Shown: positions 36,119 to 45,398 of the stretch, piece after piece
Layout of the letters: every line of letters starts with the position of its first letter
Position numbering within the stretch: position 1 is the stretch's first letter
Assembly: GCF_002557795.1 (NCBI RefSeq)
Contig: NZ_CP023777.1
Span: 1,442,001 to 1,506,000 of the forward strand
DNA from: Chitinophaga caeni
GTDB lineage: Bacteria; Bacteroidota; Bacteroidia; Chitinophagales; Chitinophagaceae
Length of the DNA: 64,000 bases
Reading direction: 5' to 3'
Notes under the pieces: model-generated
What the model saw: the letters and a program-made list of their open reading frames with translations, nothing else
Told to the model about the DNA's origin: nothing
Database searches by the model: none
Translations under genes and position numbers: made by a program

Positions 36119-37669
36119 TTGAATAAGGAACTTATTATTAATGCAGCACCATCGGGTGTAGAAATTGCATTGCTGGAGGATAAGAAATTAGTGGAGCTGC
36201 ATCATGAAAGTGGTAATCCGAATTTCGCTGTAGGGGACCTGTATCTTGGGAAAGTGAAAAAGTTAATCCCGGGTCTGAACGCTGCCTTCGTTGATGTTGG
36301 CTTCGAAAAAGATGCTTTCCTACATTATACGGATCTCAGCCCTTACGTTAGATCCATCCTCAAATTTACACAGTTGGCCATGCACGACAAGTCGCCGGAT
36401 GGCTTCGATTTTTCCAAGTTCAAAAATGAAACGGAAATCGTTAAAACTGGTAAAATTACCGAGGTGTTGGGTGGGAAACCGAATATCCTCGTGCAAATCC
36501 TTAAGGAGCCTATCTCTTCTAAAGGACCCAGGCTGAGTTGCGAAATTTCGCTTCCCGGAAGATTTATCGTATTAACCCCTTTCAATGATATCGTCGCGGT
36601 ATCTAAAAAAATTCATTCTTCCGAGGAAAGGAAAAGATTGCAGAAGATCGTTGAAGCCATCAAACCTCCCAATTTCGGCGTAATCGTTCGCACGGCTGCA
36701 GAAGGAAAAAAAACGGCGGAACTCCACGAAGATCTGACAGCGCTCGTTAATACCTGGAAAAATATCCAGGAGAATTTGAAAGGCTCGCAAGCGCCGCAGA
36801 AAATTCTCAGCGAGCAAACAAAAACAACTAGCATCCTCCGCGATTTACTGAACGAAAGCTTTAACCGTATCGTTGTAAATGATAAAAATATTTATACCGA
36901 TGCCAAGAGCTATATCCAGAAAATTGCCCCGGAGAAACAAGATATCGTTACTTTTTATCACAATGGCGCGCCCATATTCGATCACTATGGGGTGACCAGG
37001 CAGGTGAAAGCCTCTTTCGGTAAAACGGTGAACCTCGATAGCGGGGTGTACCTCGTTATCGAAGCTACGGAAGCTTTGCACGTGATCGATGTCAACAGCG
37101 GCTACAAAAGTTCCAGCAATAACCAGGAACAAAACGCGCTGGCGTCTAACCTGGAAGCAGCCGCGGAAATTGCCCGCCAACTTCGTCTACGGGATTTAGG
37201 CGGTATCATCATTATCGATTTTATCGATATGAAACTACCGGAAAATAAGAAAACGGTATTTGAAGCCATGGAGAAATTCATGGGGGTAGATCGTGCGAAA
37301 CATACGATCTTACCGATTTCAAAGTTCGGCCTGATGCAGATCACTAGGCAAAGGGTTAAACCGGAAGTGACCATCAGCGTAGCAGAAGATTGCCCGGCTT
37401 GTAAAGGTACCGGGAAGATTGGCGCTTCCATGTTGATTGTTGAAGATATTGAGAAGAACTTGCAATACCTGATCAATCATCAACACAAGGGACTAACCAT
37501 CAGGGTGCATCCTATCCTGTATGCTTTCCTTACCAAGGGCTTTCTAACTTCCCGCCAATGGAAGTGGTATTTCAAGTTTAAGAAATGGGTCAAATTGAAA
37601 GCTGATTCCAATAACCATCTCACCGAATATCATTTCATCGATACCAATGATGAGGAGATTAAACTGTAA
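36119..37669 (+). CDS. rng: Ribonuclease G / E family endoribonuclease
   Basis: 516 residues starting at a TTG (36119); the following sequence NKELIINAAPSGVEIALLEDKKLVELHHE is the canonical beginning, and no ATG is nearer. S1-like domain at about 35-130 (DLYLGKVKKLIPGLNAAFVDVGFEKDAFLHYTDL). Catalytic core with HVIDVNSGYKSSSNN and LGGIIIIDFIDMK carrying the metal-binding aspartates. Zinc-link CPACKGTGK near residue 425. RNase G matures 16S rRNA 5' ends and turns over mRNA. Lacks the long C-terminal scaffold of RNase E. Confidence 0.93.
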   Translation: MNKELIINAAPSGVEIALLEDKKLVELHHESGNPNFAVGDLYLGKVKKLIPGLNAAFVDVGFEKDAFLHYTDLSPYVRSILKFTQLAMHDKSPDGFDFSKFKNETEIVKTGKITEVLGGKPNILVQILKEPISSKGPRLSCEISLPGRFIVLTPFNDIVAVSKKIHSSEERKRLQKIVEAIKPPNFGVIVRTAAEGKKTAELHEDLTALVNTWKNIQENLKGSQAPQKILSEQTKTTSILRDLLNESFNRIVVNDKNIYTDAKSYIQKIAPEKQDIVTFYHNGAPIFDHYGVTRQVKASFGKTVNLDSGVYLVIEATEALHVIDVNSGYKSSSNNQEQNALASNLEAAAEIARQLRLRDLGGIIIIDFIDMKLPENKKTVFEAMEKFMGVDRAKHTILPISKFGLMQITRQRVKPEVTISVAEDCPACKGTGKIGASMLIVEDIEKNLQYLINHQHKGLTIRVHPILYAFLTKGFLTSRQWKWYFKFKKWVKLKADSNNHLTEYHFIDTNDEEIKL

Positions 37670-37682
37670 CGAAAGGAATTGT

Positions 37683-37713
37683 AAAAGGGAGCTTCTGGCT
37701 CCCTTTTCTTTTA
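37683..37713 (+). terminator. Terminator of rng
   Basis: AAAAGGGAGC (37683-37692) pairs with GCTCCCTTTT (37698-37707), then CTTTTA. Confidence 0.85.
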
Positions 37714-37869
37714 TAAATAGGTTGCCATTTCCCCTAGATGTCAACAAAACGCATTGTTATTCATATCTTTATTTTATATTCCGGGGCGTCAACAACCCCG
37801 GCATTTGAATGTTATAAATGGCATCGAGAGAGATTGCATCTGTACTATTAACTTAATAACCCTACGTTT

Positions 37870-39549
37870 ATGCGTTTTCATTTGAGATTTTTACTCCTAG
37901 CTAGTTGCGTGATGGCATTATTTGTTTCCTGTGAACAGGGAAGTGGGAAAAGGCAAGCCCCGATCATGAGAGATAGCACGCACTATACAGAGGAAGAGTA
38001 TATTAACCTGGCTATTGATAGCAATCAACTCAATACATTTTTACAAAAGAATGCAGCATATGCCCCATATACAGATTTTATAAAAGATTTTTATACCAAG
38101 AGAGATTTTCACTATGCTTGGATCTCTGCTACCGGGCCAACAGAACAAGCATCGAGCTTCATTAACATGATCCGAACCGATGCCCATTTTGGTATTGGCG
38201 ATAGCAGTCTTATGAATAAAGAACTCGGCGCGTTATTCGATACGCTCAACAACCGCGTCAATGATAAAGAGTGGAAGCCCAACGATAGCTTGGTTTCTAA
38301 AACCGAGATGTTAATGACAGCGCAGTTCTTCGCTTATGGAGACAAAGTTTGGGGAGGAATGACAGCAGATTCAGCGAAAGATTTGGAATGGTTTATCCCC
38401 CGGAAAAAGATGGATATGGCCAGCTTGCTTGACTCGCTAATTGCGAACCCTAACCAAGACTTAAGTGGCAATGAGCCTGTAAATAAGCAATACCGTTTAT
38501 TAAGAAAGGAACTTTCCAGGATAAATAAAATAGCGGAAGAGATACCGCACGATTCTTTGTTCCTCGACAAAAAGACATATAAAAAAGGCGATTCCGCTGC
38601 CGTGATTGCCAAGGTTAAAGAACGCCTGCATGCTTGGGGCGATTTACCCAACTTGGATTCAAGCGCAATATTTGATGCGGGGCTAGACTCTGCTATTAGG
38701 CATTACCAGGGCCGCATGGGTCTAACGGTTAACGGCCAGTTGCAACAGGCAACTATTAATTCTTTGAATGTGCCCGTTGCAAAACTGGTAGAAAAGATAT
38801 TGATTAATATGGAGCGTTTGCGCTGGGTGCCGGTAGATGTGAAGGGGGAGTATATCCTGGTAAACATCCCGGAATTTAAATTGCATGTTTTTGATCACGA
38901 TTCTTTAGCATGGAGTTGTAACGTGGTAGTGGGAACGCCCGGCGCCAGCACGGTGATCTTTAGCCGCGAAATGAAATACGTTGTCTTCGCACCGTATTGG
39001 AATGTGCCACCGGGAATTTTATCTAGGGAAATATTACCGGCAGTAAAACGCAATCCATCATACCTGGCAAGGCATAACATGGAAGTGGTAGGTGCCAGCG
39101 GTAAGGTGATACCAACTTCATCTATAAGCTGGTCGAAATATACGGGTAGAAATTTCCCCTATATCATACGGCAGAAGCCGGGTCGCTCCAATTCCCTGGG
39201 AAAGGTAAAGTTTCTATTTCCCAACGAGTATAACATCTATTTACACGATACCCCTTCGAAACATCTTTTCCAAGAAACGAAACGATCTTTCAGCCATGGC
39301 TGCATCCGTGTTTCCGAACCCCGTAGGCTAGCCGAATATTTGCTTCGACATGATTCCACTTGGACCGATAAAAAGATCGATGAAGCGATGAATGCGAAGA
39401 AGGAAAAATACGTGGTGCTGAAAGATAAAGTACCCGTGTTTATAGGTTATTTTACAGCTTGGGTAAATCATAACGGCGTATTGAATTTCCGTAACGATGT
39501 TTATGGGCATGATGCGCAGCTAGCAAAGCAGTTGTTTTCGAAGGAGTAG
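37870..39549 (+). CDS. LdtD/YcbB-like L,D-transpeptidase lipoprotein
   Basis: 559 residues. Lipoprotein signal MRFHLRFLLLASCVMALFVSC. Scaffold domain (about 55-230) with YTDFIKDFYTKRDFHYAWIS. Peptidoglycan-binding domain (about 240-300: KERLHAWGDLPN, IRHYQGRMGLTVNGQLQQATINSLNVP). YkuD catalytic domain (about 325-500: YILVNIPEFKLHVFDHDSL, KYVVFAPYWNVPPGILSREILP, and the catalytic FSHGCIRVSEPRRLAEYLL). It should form 3-3 cross-links in peptidoglycan. A 6-bp hairpin (37781-37801) of unknown meaning lies in the leader. Confidence 0.9.
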   Translation: MRFHLRFLLLASCVMALFVSCEQGSGKRQAPIMRDSTHYTEEEYINLAIDSNQLNTFLQKNAAYAPYTDFIKDFYTKRDFHYAWISATGPTEQASSFINMIRTDAHFGIGDSSLMNKELGALFDTLNNRVNDKEWKPNDSLVSKTEMLMTAQFFAYGDKVWGGMTADSAKDLEWFIPRKKMDMASLLDSLIANPNQDLSGNEPVNKQYRLLRKELSRINKIAEEIPHDSLFLDKKTYKKGDSAAVIAKVKERLHAWGDLPNLDSSAIFDAGLDSAIRHYQGRMGLTVNGQLQQATINSLNVPVAKLVEKILINMERLRWVPVDVKGEYILVNIPEFKLHVFDHDSLAWSCNVVVGTPGASTVIFSREMKYVVFAPYWNVPPGILSREILPAVKRNPSYLARHNMEVVGASGKVIPTSSISWSKYTGRNFPYIIRQKPGRSNSLGKVKFLFPNEYNIYLHDTPSKHLFQETKRSFSHGCIRVSEPRRLAEYLLRHDSTWTDKKIDEAMNAKKEKYVVLKDKVPVFIGYFTAWVNHNGVLNFRNDVYGHDAQLAKQLFSKE

Positions 39550-39607
39550 GTAGTATCTGTTTATCTTCTTACTGTTGGAGAATTTTTTTCAGGATAAATT
39601 CTTCTGA

Positions 39608-39862
39608 ATGATTTTAGGCTGGGTAGTTTTTTTCCTGATTTTTAGTTATAATGTTTTCATTATGTTTAAACTTTTAAATAAATTAAATACAGCGCCGAGA
39701 GTTAAAAGTAAGTTAGTTTTGAAGTTGGAGAAAGACGGGTATACGAAAGACATACTGGAGGCCATTAGGGCTGAAAGAGAAGAAAGTAATAATACTGCTA
39801 AGGGATCATCAAATGATGGTAGAATTACAGTAGTCCGTGTGGGGGCACATACAGGAAATTAG
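39608..39862 (+). CDS. Small membrane protein, 84 residues, unknown
   Basis: ATG at 39608. An N-terminal membrane helix (MILGWVVFFLIFSYNVFIMFKLL) is followed by a charged helix (KSKLVLKLEKDGYTKDILEAIRAEREESNN). No family recognised. Same strand as and 58 bases after the L,D-transpeptidase; could be co-transcribed. Confidence 0.5.
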   Translation: MILGWVVFFLIFSYNVFIMFKLLNKLNTAPRVKSKLVLKLEKDGYTKDILEAIRAEREESNNTAKGSSNDGRITVVRVGAHTGN

Positions 39863-40115
39863 GTTAACCCGCCTGTAGAATAATTGATCTCACACCTTTT
39901 TAATTGTTAATCTTACCGCAGCTTTTTATAGCCTTGAAACTTTCGAATAAGTTTATATTATGAATATAGCGCCGGCTACCCTTGCCTTGTTAATCCTTCT
40001 TTACCAGGGACTTTTATTTAGGAGATTTTATTATACTTCCGAGTTCTCAAAATCTTATTCTCCGCATTTTTTGCATAATATATATCTTCTATCATGTAAA
40101 CAACTAGAAATAGCA

Positions 40116-40898
40116 CTACCGTATAGCGAAATCCACCCTTCTCCGATCATATAACTTGTTTCCCAATGAATAAATTACCAGGATCGAAAACACTAGCATA
40201 ATAAGGCTTATCAATAAAATCCCGATAATCTCCTGGTAGTTAGTGCCGTAAATAATAGGCATTGATATTCCCTTTACCGAGCAAATAGCGAGGATTACAT
40301 TGCGAAGTAAATGAAAGTATATACACATGCATAAATCTTTTAAGGCAATGTATAGGCTGCCGCTAATCAATCCGAATAAAGACAATTCCAATATATGTTG
40401 CCCCTCAAGATGAATAGCGGTGTACAGGATTGCACTGAGTACCAAGGCAATGCCGGCATGGTATTGCTTCATCAATGTGGGTAATACCATGCCCCTGAAT
40501 ATGAATTCTTCGAGGAAAGCAATCAAGATAACGCTGCCGAATACCTGGAATATATTATCAGTGCGTACGGTGAACGTGTCAAGCAATTGTATTTGTGGCG
40601 AAATTTCTAGGTTACTTACAGCGTTACAGAAACCGATGTAACCGATGCATGCAATGCTTGTAAGCATTAATAATGCCGGGCTAACTACAAAGCGGGGTAT
40701 AAACTTGAAATGTACTTTCTTATTAAAGTATAGATGAAAAAAAACACCCCAGCCGAGAAAAATATACATGTAGAAGGAAAAGTCCTGCCATGATAATGTT
40801 TCTTCCAGGAAGAAACTTACCAGCAGCCCTAATAAGTATACAATGGACAGTGCCAGCCACTTGGCAAGTGAAACGCCACGATTAGATTGAATATACAT
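40116..40898 (-). CDS. CPBP-family intramembrane glutamic endopeptidase (Abi/CAAX protease type)
   Basis: 260 residues with about seven membrane segments. Motif 1 EExxxR is in AFLEEFIFRGMVLP (about 141-154). Motif 2 appears as YTAIH (usual FxxxH, Tyr for Phe). Motif 3 HxxxN is in YFHLLRNVILAI. These residues build the active site of Rce1-like proteases. Substrate unknown; some members process peptides or protect against bacteriocins. Confidence 0.85.
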   Translation of the reverse strand: MYIQSNRGVSLAKWLALSIVYLLGLLVSFFLEETLSWQDFSFYMYIFLGWGVFFHLYFNKKVHFKFIPRFVVSPALLMLTSIACIGYIGFCNAVSNLEISPQIQLLDTFTVRTDNIFQVFGSVILIAFLEEFIFRGMVLPTLMKQYHAGIALVLSAILYTAIHLEGQHILELSLFGLISGSLYIALKDLCMCIYFHLLRNVILAICSVKGISMPIIYGTNYQEIIGILLISLIMLVFSILVIYSLGNKLYDRRRVDFAIR

Positions 40899-41060
40899 AG
40901 GATAATGATTTGGGTAACAATCCAGTCTTTAACATTTAAGCGGTAAATATAGGTTAGACGTAATGTTGGTTCGAGTTGAACAGGGTAGGAACAAATTACA
41001 ATAATTTCTCGAATTAGCCTTTGTCGATATTAAAATATATCAAATTCCAACGGCGTATTA

Positions 41061-41068
41061 TATTTTTG
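41061..41068 (+). promoter_or_regulatory. Bacteroidota -7 element near ridA
   Basis: TATTTTTG is a perfect TAnnTTTG. It lies only 6 bases before the ridA ATG, so a transcript from it would be nearly leaderless. No -33 TTTG at the expected distance, so it may be fortuitous. Confidence 0.3.
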
Positions 41069-41074
41069 TACCCT

Positions 41075-41455
41075 ATGGAAAAAATAATTATCAATACTAA
41101 GAATGCCCCGGCTCCAATCGGACCATATAACCAGGCTGTAAAAGCCGGAAATACCTTGTACATCTCAGGTCAAATACCGGTAAATCCCGCTACGGATGAA
41201 TTGGTAAGCGGCGACATCAAGGCAGAAACGGAGCAGGTGATGCTCAACCTTAAAAGTATATTGGAAGAAGCCGGCCTGGGCTTCGACAATGTTGTAAAAT
41301 CAACCATCTTTATTATGAATATGGGCGATTTCAGCCAGATCAACGAAGTGTATGGTAAATTCTTTACCGGGCAATTTCCGGCCCGTGAAACCGTTCAAGT
41401 GGCTGCTTTACCTAAAGGTGTAAACGTGGAAATCTCGATGATCGCCGTAGGTTAA
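41075..41455 (+). CDS. ridA: RidA family reactive-intermediate deaminase
   Basis: 126 residues from ATG 41075; an in-frame start at 41021 only adds a basic stretch not found in RidA. Signature residues: APAPIGPYNQAVKAGNTLYISGQIP at the N-terminus, the catalytic Arg in FPARETVQVAALPKGVNVEISMIA at the C-terminus. It hydrolyses 2-aminoacrylate-type enamines formed by PLP enzymes such as threonine dehydratase. The following gene begins 57 bases downstream. Confidence 0.93.
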   Translation: MEKIIINTKNAPAPIGPYNQAVKAGNTLYISGQIPVNPATDELVSGDIKAETEQVMLNLKSILEEAGLGFDNVVKSTIFIMNMGDFSQINEVYGKFFTGQFPARETVQVAALPKGVNVEISMIAVG

Positions 41456-41512
41456 TACAGCTCCCTTGGGCTAATTGCCGCAATTCCAGTAAATTGCCGG
41501 AAATTACCTGCC

Positions 41513-42181
41513 ATGAAAATTTTAATTTCCGGTGACGCACACCGTTGGCAATTATTGCAACAGAAAGATTTTTCCCAGCATCAAGTATTTTATTTCGAAA
41601 ATATTGCCGATGTGAAAGATTGGTCGCAGTATGATTGGGCAATGGATCTTTCGTTGGATGAGGAACCGGGGAGATTACATTATTATTTGATGTACCCGGA
41701 ATTACCCTTGTTGGCAGCGAGGGTAAAAGACTCCTTATCATCTTTATGGCCTGTGATCGGTAAAGCCAGGGAAAAGAATGTGTTCGGCGCTAATTTTTTA
41801 CCCGGTTTTATCGAGAGCGATTTAATGGAAGTAAGTGCCGCGTTAAACGCTGATACTGGTAAGCTTAAATCCTTGATGGAGCGTTTGGGTTGGGCGTATG
41901 ATATCGTGGAGGATTCCGTTGGTTTAGTGAGGCCCAGGGTCGTATGCATGATTATTAACGAGGCATACATGACGGCCGGGGAAGGTACCGCTACAAAAGA
42001 AGATATTGATATTTCGATGAAGCTCGGTACCAATTACCCATATGGCCCGTTTGAATGGGCGGAAAAGATCGGGATTCAAAATGTGTACGAAGTATTGCAA
42101 GCGGTTCGCGAAGCCACTGGAGACAACCGTTACCTTGTGAGCGAAGCGCTGGAGCAGCAATTTTTTGAGAGTAAGAAATAG
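41513..42181 (+). CDS. 3-hydroxyacyl-CoA dehydrogenase C-terminal-domain protein
   Basis: 222 residues. The C-terminal half (about 95-220) follows the 3HCDH domain: GANFLPGFIESDLMEVSAALN, GLVRPRVVCMIINEAYMTAGEGTATKEDIDISMKLGTNYPYGPFEWAEKIG. The N-terminal ~90 residues take the place of the NAD-binding Rossmann domain but lack a GxGxxG motif, so dehydrogenase activity is doubtful. Overlaps the open frame of tsaB; the tsaB GTG lies 16 bases past this stop. Confidence 0.75.
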   Translation: MKILISGDAHRWQLLQQKDFSQHQVFYFENIADVKDWSQYDWAMDLSLDEEPGRLHYYLMYPELPLLAARVKDSLSSLWPVIGKAREKNVFGANFLPGFIESDLMEVSAALNADTGKLKSLMERLGWAYDIVEDSVGLVRPRVVCMIINEAYMTAGEGTATKEDIDISMKLGTNYPYGPFEWAEKIGIQNVYEVLQAVREATGDNRYLVSEALEQQFFESKK

Positions 42182-42197
42182 TAAAAGAGCATCATTC

Positions 42198-42875
42198 GTG
42201 GGATATATTTTACATATTGATACGGCAACAGCTATAGGTTCCGTGTGTTTAGCTAAAGATGGACAAGAGATCGCAACCGTTGTAAACGAACAACAGAAAG
42301 ATCATGCTGCGAGCATGATTCCAATTATTCAAAGTATTTTGAAAGATGCGGGTATTCGTGGCCAAGATTTAGATGCAATAGCTGTTAGCGCTGGACCCGG
42401 GTCTTATACGGGCTTGAGGGTCGGCGTGGCAACTGCGAAAGGCTTGGCATATACCTGGGAAAAACCCTTGATCGCCATTTCAACTTTACAAATGATGGCG
42501 CAAGGGATGTATGCAATTACCGGGGACGAAAATGCATTTTATGTTCCGATGATCGATGCCCGGCGGATGGAAGTGTTTACCGCGGTATATGATTCAAGTT
42601 TAAAAATCATCGATACGCCGGGGGCAAAAATATTGGAACCAACCACTTTTCAAGAGATATTAAAAGAACATACCGTGTATTTTTTCGGGGATGGCGCTGC
42701 TAAATGGCAGCAGTTACTGCCCCCCATAGAAAAAGCCCATTTTCCTACCTATACAATATCAGCTGCACATATGATTCCTTTAGCAGCAAAGGCTTACAGG
42801 GATTCTGATTTCGCTGACCTAGCTTATTTTGGACCCGATTATCTGAAGGCATTCTATCACCCTTCTAAGAAGTAA
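42198..42875 (+). CDS. tsaB: tRNA threonylcarbamoyladenosine biosynthesis protein TsaB
   Basis: 225 residues from GTG 42198 (GYILHIDTATAIGSVCLAKDG); the frame also opens at a TTG at 42165 inside the previous gene, which would add an unusual N-terminus. ASKHA fold: HAASMIPIIQSILKDAGI, then AIAVSAGPGSYTGLRVGVATAKGLAYTWEKPLIAISTLQMMA. Forms a complex with TsaD and TsaE for t6A modification of ANN-decoding tRNAs. Confidence 0.93.
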   Translation: MGYILHIDTATAIGSVCLAKDGQEIATVVNEQQKDHAASMIPIIQSILKDAGIRGQDLDAIAVSAGPGSYTGLRVGVATAKGLAYTWEKPLIAISTLQMMAQGMYAITGDENAFYVPMIDARRMEVFTAVYDSSLKIIDTPGAKILEPTTFQEILKEHTVYFFGDGAAKWQQLLPPIEKAHFPTYTISAAHMIPLAAKAYRDSDFADLAYFGPDYLKAFYHPSKK

Positions 42876-43141
42876 TACCAGCAAGGCTTTAACAAAGATT
42901 TAAGATAAGTGGAATATTTTTAATACTCTAAGGGTACTAATTATATATGTCATATAATTGTAAAATGTAGCCAATTCATTGGTTATTCTGGTGGTATGTC
43001 CAAAAAGAAGTTATAGAAATTTTTTTTATTGCGTCAGATATTATAATTTTGTATAATCAATATCCGGGATTGTTTTCTAACGATCTCGTTTTTACTGTCC
43101 GTTGATCCCTGTCATTTCATTATTTTAAAAACTATTTTGCG

Positions 43142-43501
43142 ATGGAAAAAACATTATTAACCACCTCTTCCAATACCCTAATTATCTCTAGAGGTGCGAA
43201 TGAAAAAGATCAGATCAAATTGGATTACATTGCCGTTAAAAAAGCAGCAGCTGTGTTGAGGGCTATCAATCATAAGCTGCGTCAACAAATGATTAAGTTG
43301 TTGGAAGATCACAAGCGCATGACAGTAACGGAAATTTATGTGAAATTGAGATTGGAGCAGTCCGTGGCGTCACAACACCTTGCAATCTTGCGTAGAGCAG
43401 GTATTGTAATTACAGAGAGAGATGGTAAATTCATTCATTATACCATTAACAAGCAAAGAATTGCTGAAGTGGCAAAATTTGTGGAAGAATTAGTAGGTTA
43501 A
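43142..43501 (+). CDS. ArsR-type winged-helix transcription regulator
   Basis: 119 residues. Winged helix at about 35-115: VLRAINHKLRQQMIKLLEDHKRMTVTEIYVKLRLEQSVASQHLAILRRAGIVITERDGKFIHYTINKQRI. There is no cysteine in the protein, so it is not a thiolate metal sensor. It is followed by its own terminator and the MBL/rhodanese gene, so it may regulate sulfur handling, but no operator was identified. A 266-base AT-rich region precedes it. Confidence 0.88.
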   Translation: MEKTLLTTSSNTLIISRGANEKDQIKLDYIAVKKAAAVLRAINHKLRQQMIKLLEDHKRMTVTEIYVKLRLEQSVASQHLAILRRAGIVITERDGKFIHYTINKQRIAEVAKFVEELVG

Positions 43502-43538
43502 TTTTATTAACTTATAAATTCCAATTACCATATTTTTC

Positions 43539-43575
43539 GTAGCCGGGCCCAATGGGAAGTCCGGCTACTTTTGTC
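43539..43575 (+). terminator. Terminator of the ArsR-type gene
   Basis: GTAGCCGG (43539-43546) pairs perfectly with CCGGCTAC (43561-43568), then TTTTGTCTTT. Confidence 0.8.
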
Positions 43576-43659
43576 TTTGCCTCATTTTTTGCCTCTCTTT
43601 TACTTGCAACTCTTTACACGGGCATGATCTTCTGTTGCGCCCGGCTCGGAACTTATTTG

Positions 43660-43667
43660 TATTTTTG
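43660..43667 (+). promoter_or_regulatory. Bacteroidota -7 element of the MBL/rhodanese gene
   Basis: TATTTTTG, perfect TAnnTTTG, 17 bases before the ATG at 43684. With the terminator at 43539 it shows that the longer open frame starting at 43552 is not used. Confidence 0.5.
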
Positions 43668-43683
43668 CCAAAATCAAAAACCT

Positions 43684-45087
43684 ATGTTCGTAAAGCAGTT
43701 GTATACTAATTGCCTTTCCGAAGCTGCTTATTTTATCGAGTCCAACGGTATTGCCGCTGTGATTGATCCATTACGCGATATCGATGCTTATATAGACTTA
43801 GCCAAAGAAAGGAACGCCACTATTAAATATATCTTTGAAACGCATTTCCACGCGGATTTCGTTTCCGGTCACCTCGATCTCGCTGCTGCCACGGGAGCCA
43901 CGATCGTATATGGTCCGGACACCACTACCAATTTTCCTGTTCATATTGCCAAAGATGGCGAAGTGTTCGAAATCGGCGCGCTGCAAATTAAAGCAATCCA
44001 TACTCCCGGGCATACCCTGGAATCTACCTGTTATTTATTGTCGGACGAAAAATCTGAACCATATTGCCTCTTTACAGGCGATACGCTCTTCGTGGGAGAT
44101 GTAGGCAGGCCGGACTTGTTCAGCGGTAACCTGGGCAAAGAAGAGTTGGCGGCGATGTTATTCGACTCTTTGAATAACAAGATCAAGACATTACCCGATC
44201 ACGTGATCGTTTACCCGGCACACGGCCCCGGCTCTTCCTGTGGAAAGAACCTCGGTCCGAATACTTCCAGCACCATCGGGGAGCAAAAAGAGAGCAATTA
44301 TGCATTGTTGGCCGAAGATAAAGCTGCTTTTATCCTGGAAGTAACCAGCGGTTTAAGCACGCCTCCTCAATATTTTCCCATCAATGCCAAGATTAACCGC
44401 GAAGGTTACGGGGCGCTGGATGAGATTATCCGTAAAGGTATGACGGCATTGGAAGCGGCGGATGTTAAAGAAAAAGTAAAGGATGGCGCCATCTTACTCG
44501 ATACCCGCAATGCAAATGAGTTCGTGGAAGGGTTTATCCCCGGCAGTATCAGTATTGGACTGGAAGGGCGTTTTGCTGAATGGGCAGGTAGCTTGTTATC
44601 TTTTAAAGACCCGGTTGTCCTTGTTACACCGGAAGGAAGGGAAGAAGAAACGATCGTTCGCTTGGCCCGCGTCGGTTTTGAAAATGTAATCGGTTATGTA
44701 AAAGGGGGTTACGAAGCATGGAAAACTGCTGGTAACCAGATAGATATGATCATCACCGTGGAAGCTGATGAATTGGCGATGGATATTCCGCATGATCAGA
44801 ACCTCGTGATCGTGGATGTTCGGAAACCCAGCGAGTATGAAAGTGGCCATATAAAAGGAGCTATCAATATTTCTTTGAACGAAATGACTGATCCCGGTAG
44901 CATGGCAGACCTTGACGAGAATCAAAATCTTTATGTACACTGCCAGGGCGGTTACCGTAGCGTAATTGCTTGCTCCATGCTAAAACGCCAAGGTATTCAC
45001 AACTTGCGTAACGTTGGCGGGGGCTTTGCCATAATGAAAGATACGAAGGGCTTGGAAGTAGTACAAGAAAAGAATGTATTGAATTAA
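43684..45087 (+). CDS. MBL-fold hydrolase fused to two rhodanese domains (persulfide dioxygenase-like)
   Basis: 467 residues from ATG 43684. MBL domain at about 1-250: YFIESNGIAAVIDPLRDIDAY, the metal motif ETHFHADFVSGHLDLA, IHTPGHTLESTCYLL, LFTGDTLFVGDVGRPDLF, VYPAHGPGSSCG. These match the ETHE1/persulfide dioxygenase group. Rhodanese 1 (about 255-355) lacks a catalytic Cys (VTPEGREEE where HCxxGxR is expected). Rhodanese 2 (about 365-460) has it: YVHCQGGYRSVIACSML. It should oxidise persulfides during sulfide detoxification. Confidence 0.88.
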   Translation: MFVKQLYTNCLSEAAYFIESNGIAAVIDPLRDIDAYIDLAKERNATIKYIFETHFHADFVSGHLDLAAATGATIVYGPDTTTNFPVHIAKDGEVFEIGALQIKAIHTPGHTLESTCYLLSDEKSEPYCLFTGDTLFVGDVGRPDLFSGNLGKEELAAMLFDSLNNKIKTLPDHVIVYPAHGPGSSCGKNLGPNTSSTIGEQKESNYALLAEDKAAFILEVTSGLSTPPQYFPINAKINREGYGALDEIIRKGMTALEAADVKEKVKDGAILLDTRNANEFVEGFIPGSISIGLEGRFAEWAGSLLSFKDPVVLVTPEGREEETIVRLARVGFENVIGYVKGGYEAWKTAGNQIDMIITVEADELAMDIPHDQNLVIVDVRKPSEYESGHIKGAINISLNEMTDPGSMADLDENQNLYVHCQGGYRSVIACSMLKRQGIHNLRNVGGGFAIMKDTKGLEVVQEKNVLN

Positions 45088-45123
45088 ACAATCGGCGCTA
45101 TTGAAGCGTTATTAGGATATATC

Positions 45124-45156
45124 ATACCCTGGGAAGAACTCCCGGGGTATTTTTTT
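45124..45156 (+). terminator. Terminator of the MBL/rhodanese gene
   Basis: ATACCCTGGG (45124-45133) pairs with CCCGGGGTAT (45141-45150), one G-T pair, followed by TTTTTT. Confidence 0.85.
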
Positions 45157-45398
45157 GCGGGATATTGGTGCAGATTTTGCAACTATAACCCACAGAATCA
45201 TGAATTTCAACACCCCGTAATCTACCGTGATAACTCCTTTTTAATTGATTTATAGGCCGTATAAAAAATAATTAGCATGGTTTATTATTGAAATATTATC
45301 TTATTATTATTTTATATCTCATTGCTTTACAATTATTTAAAATGTAGTTCTTTTGGCTGATCCGGGTGAAATCGCTAAATTCCTAAAAACTTTCATTT
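45157..45398. other. Leader region before the BON lipoprotein gene
   Basis: Together with the terminator just upstream this is a ~310-base gene-free stretch, AT-rich. TTCTTTTG at 45348-45355 with TTTA at 45326-45329 (18-base spacing) is a weak promoter candidate, giving a leader of about 40 bases. Confidence 0.35.

Noticed and set aside
37781..37801. 6-bp CCGGGG/CCCCGG hairpin in the leader of the LdtD-like gene as a riboswitch
   Set aside because: Too short, no conserved riboswitch core; the rng terminator is already accounted for at 37683-37713.
39960..40154. 64-codon plus-strand frame overlapping the 3' end of the CPBP protease gene
   Set aside because: Overlaps a well-supported gene on the other strand and has no family features beyond one hydrophobic stretch.
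41021..41074. Upstream extension of RidA
   Set aside because: Adds a basic, non-conserved stretch; RidA proteins begin near the ATG at 41075.
43552..43683. N-terminal extension of the MBL/rhodanese protein
   Set aside because: It crosses a perfect hairpin terminator and a consensus -7 promoter element; the family begins at the ATG at 43684.
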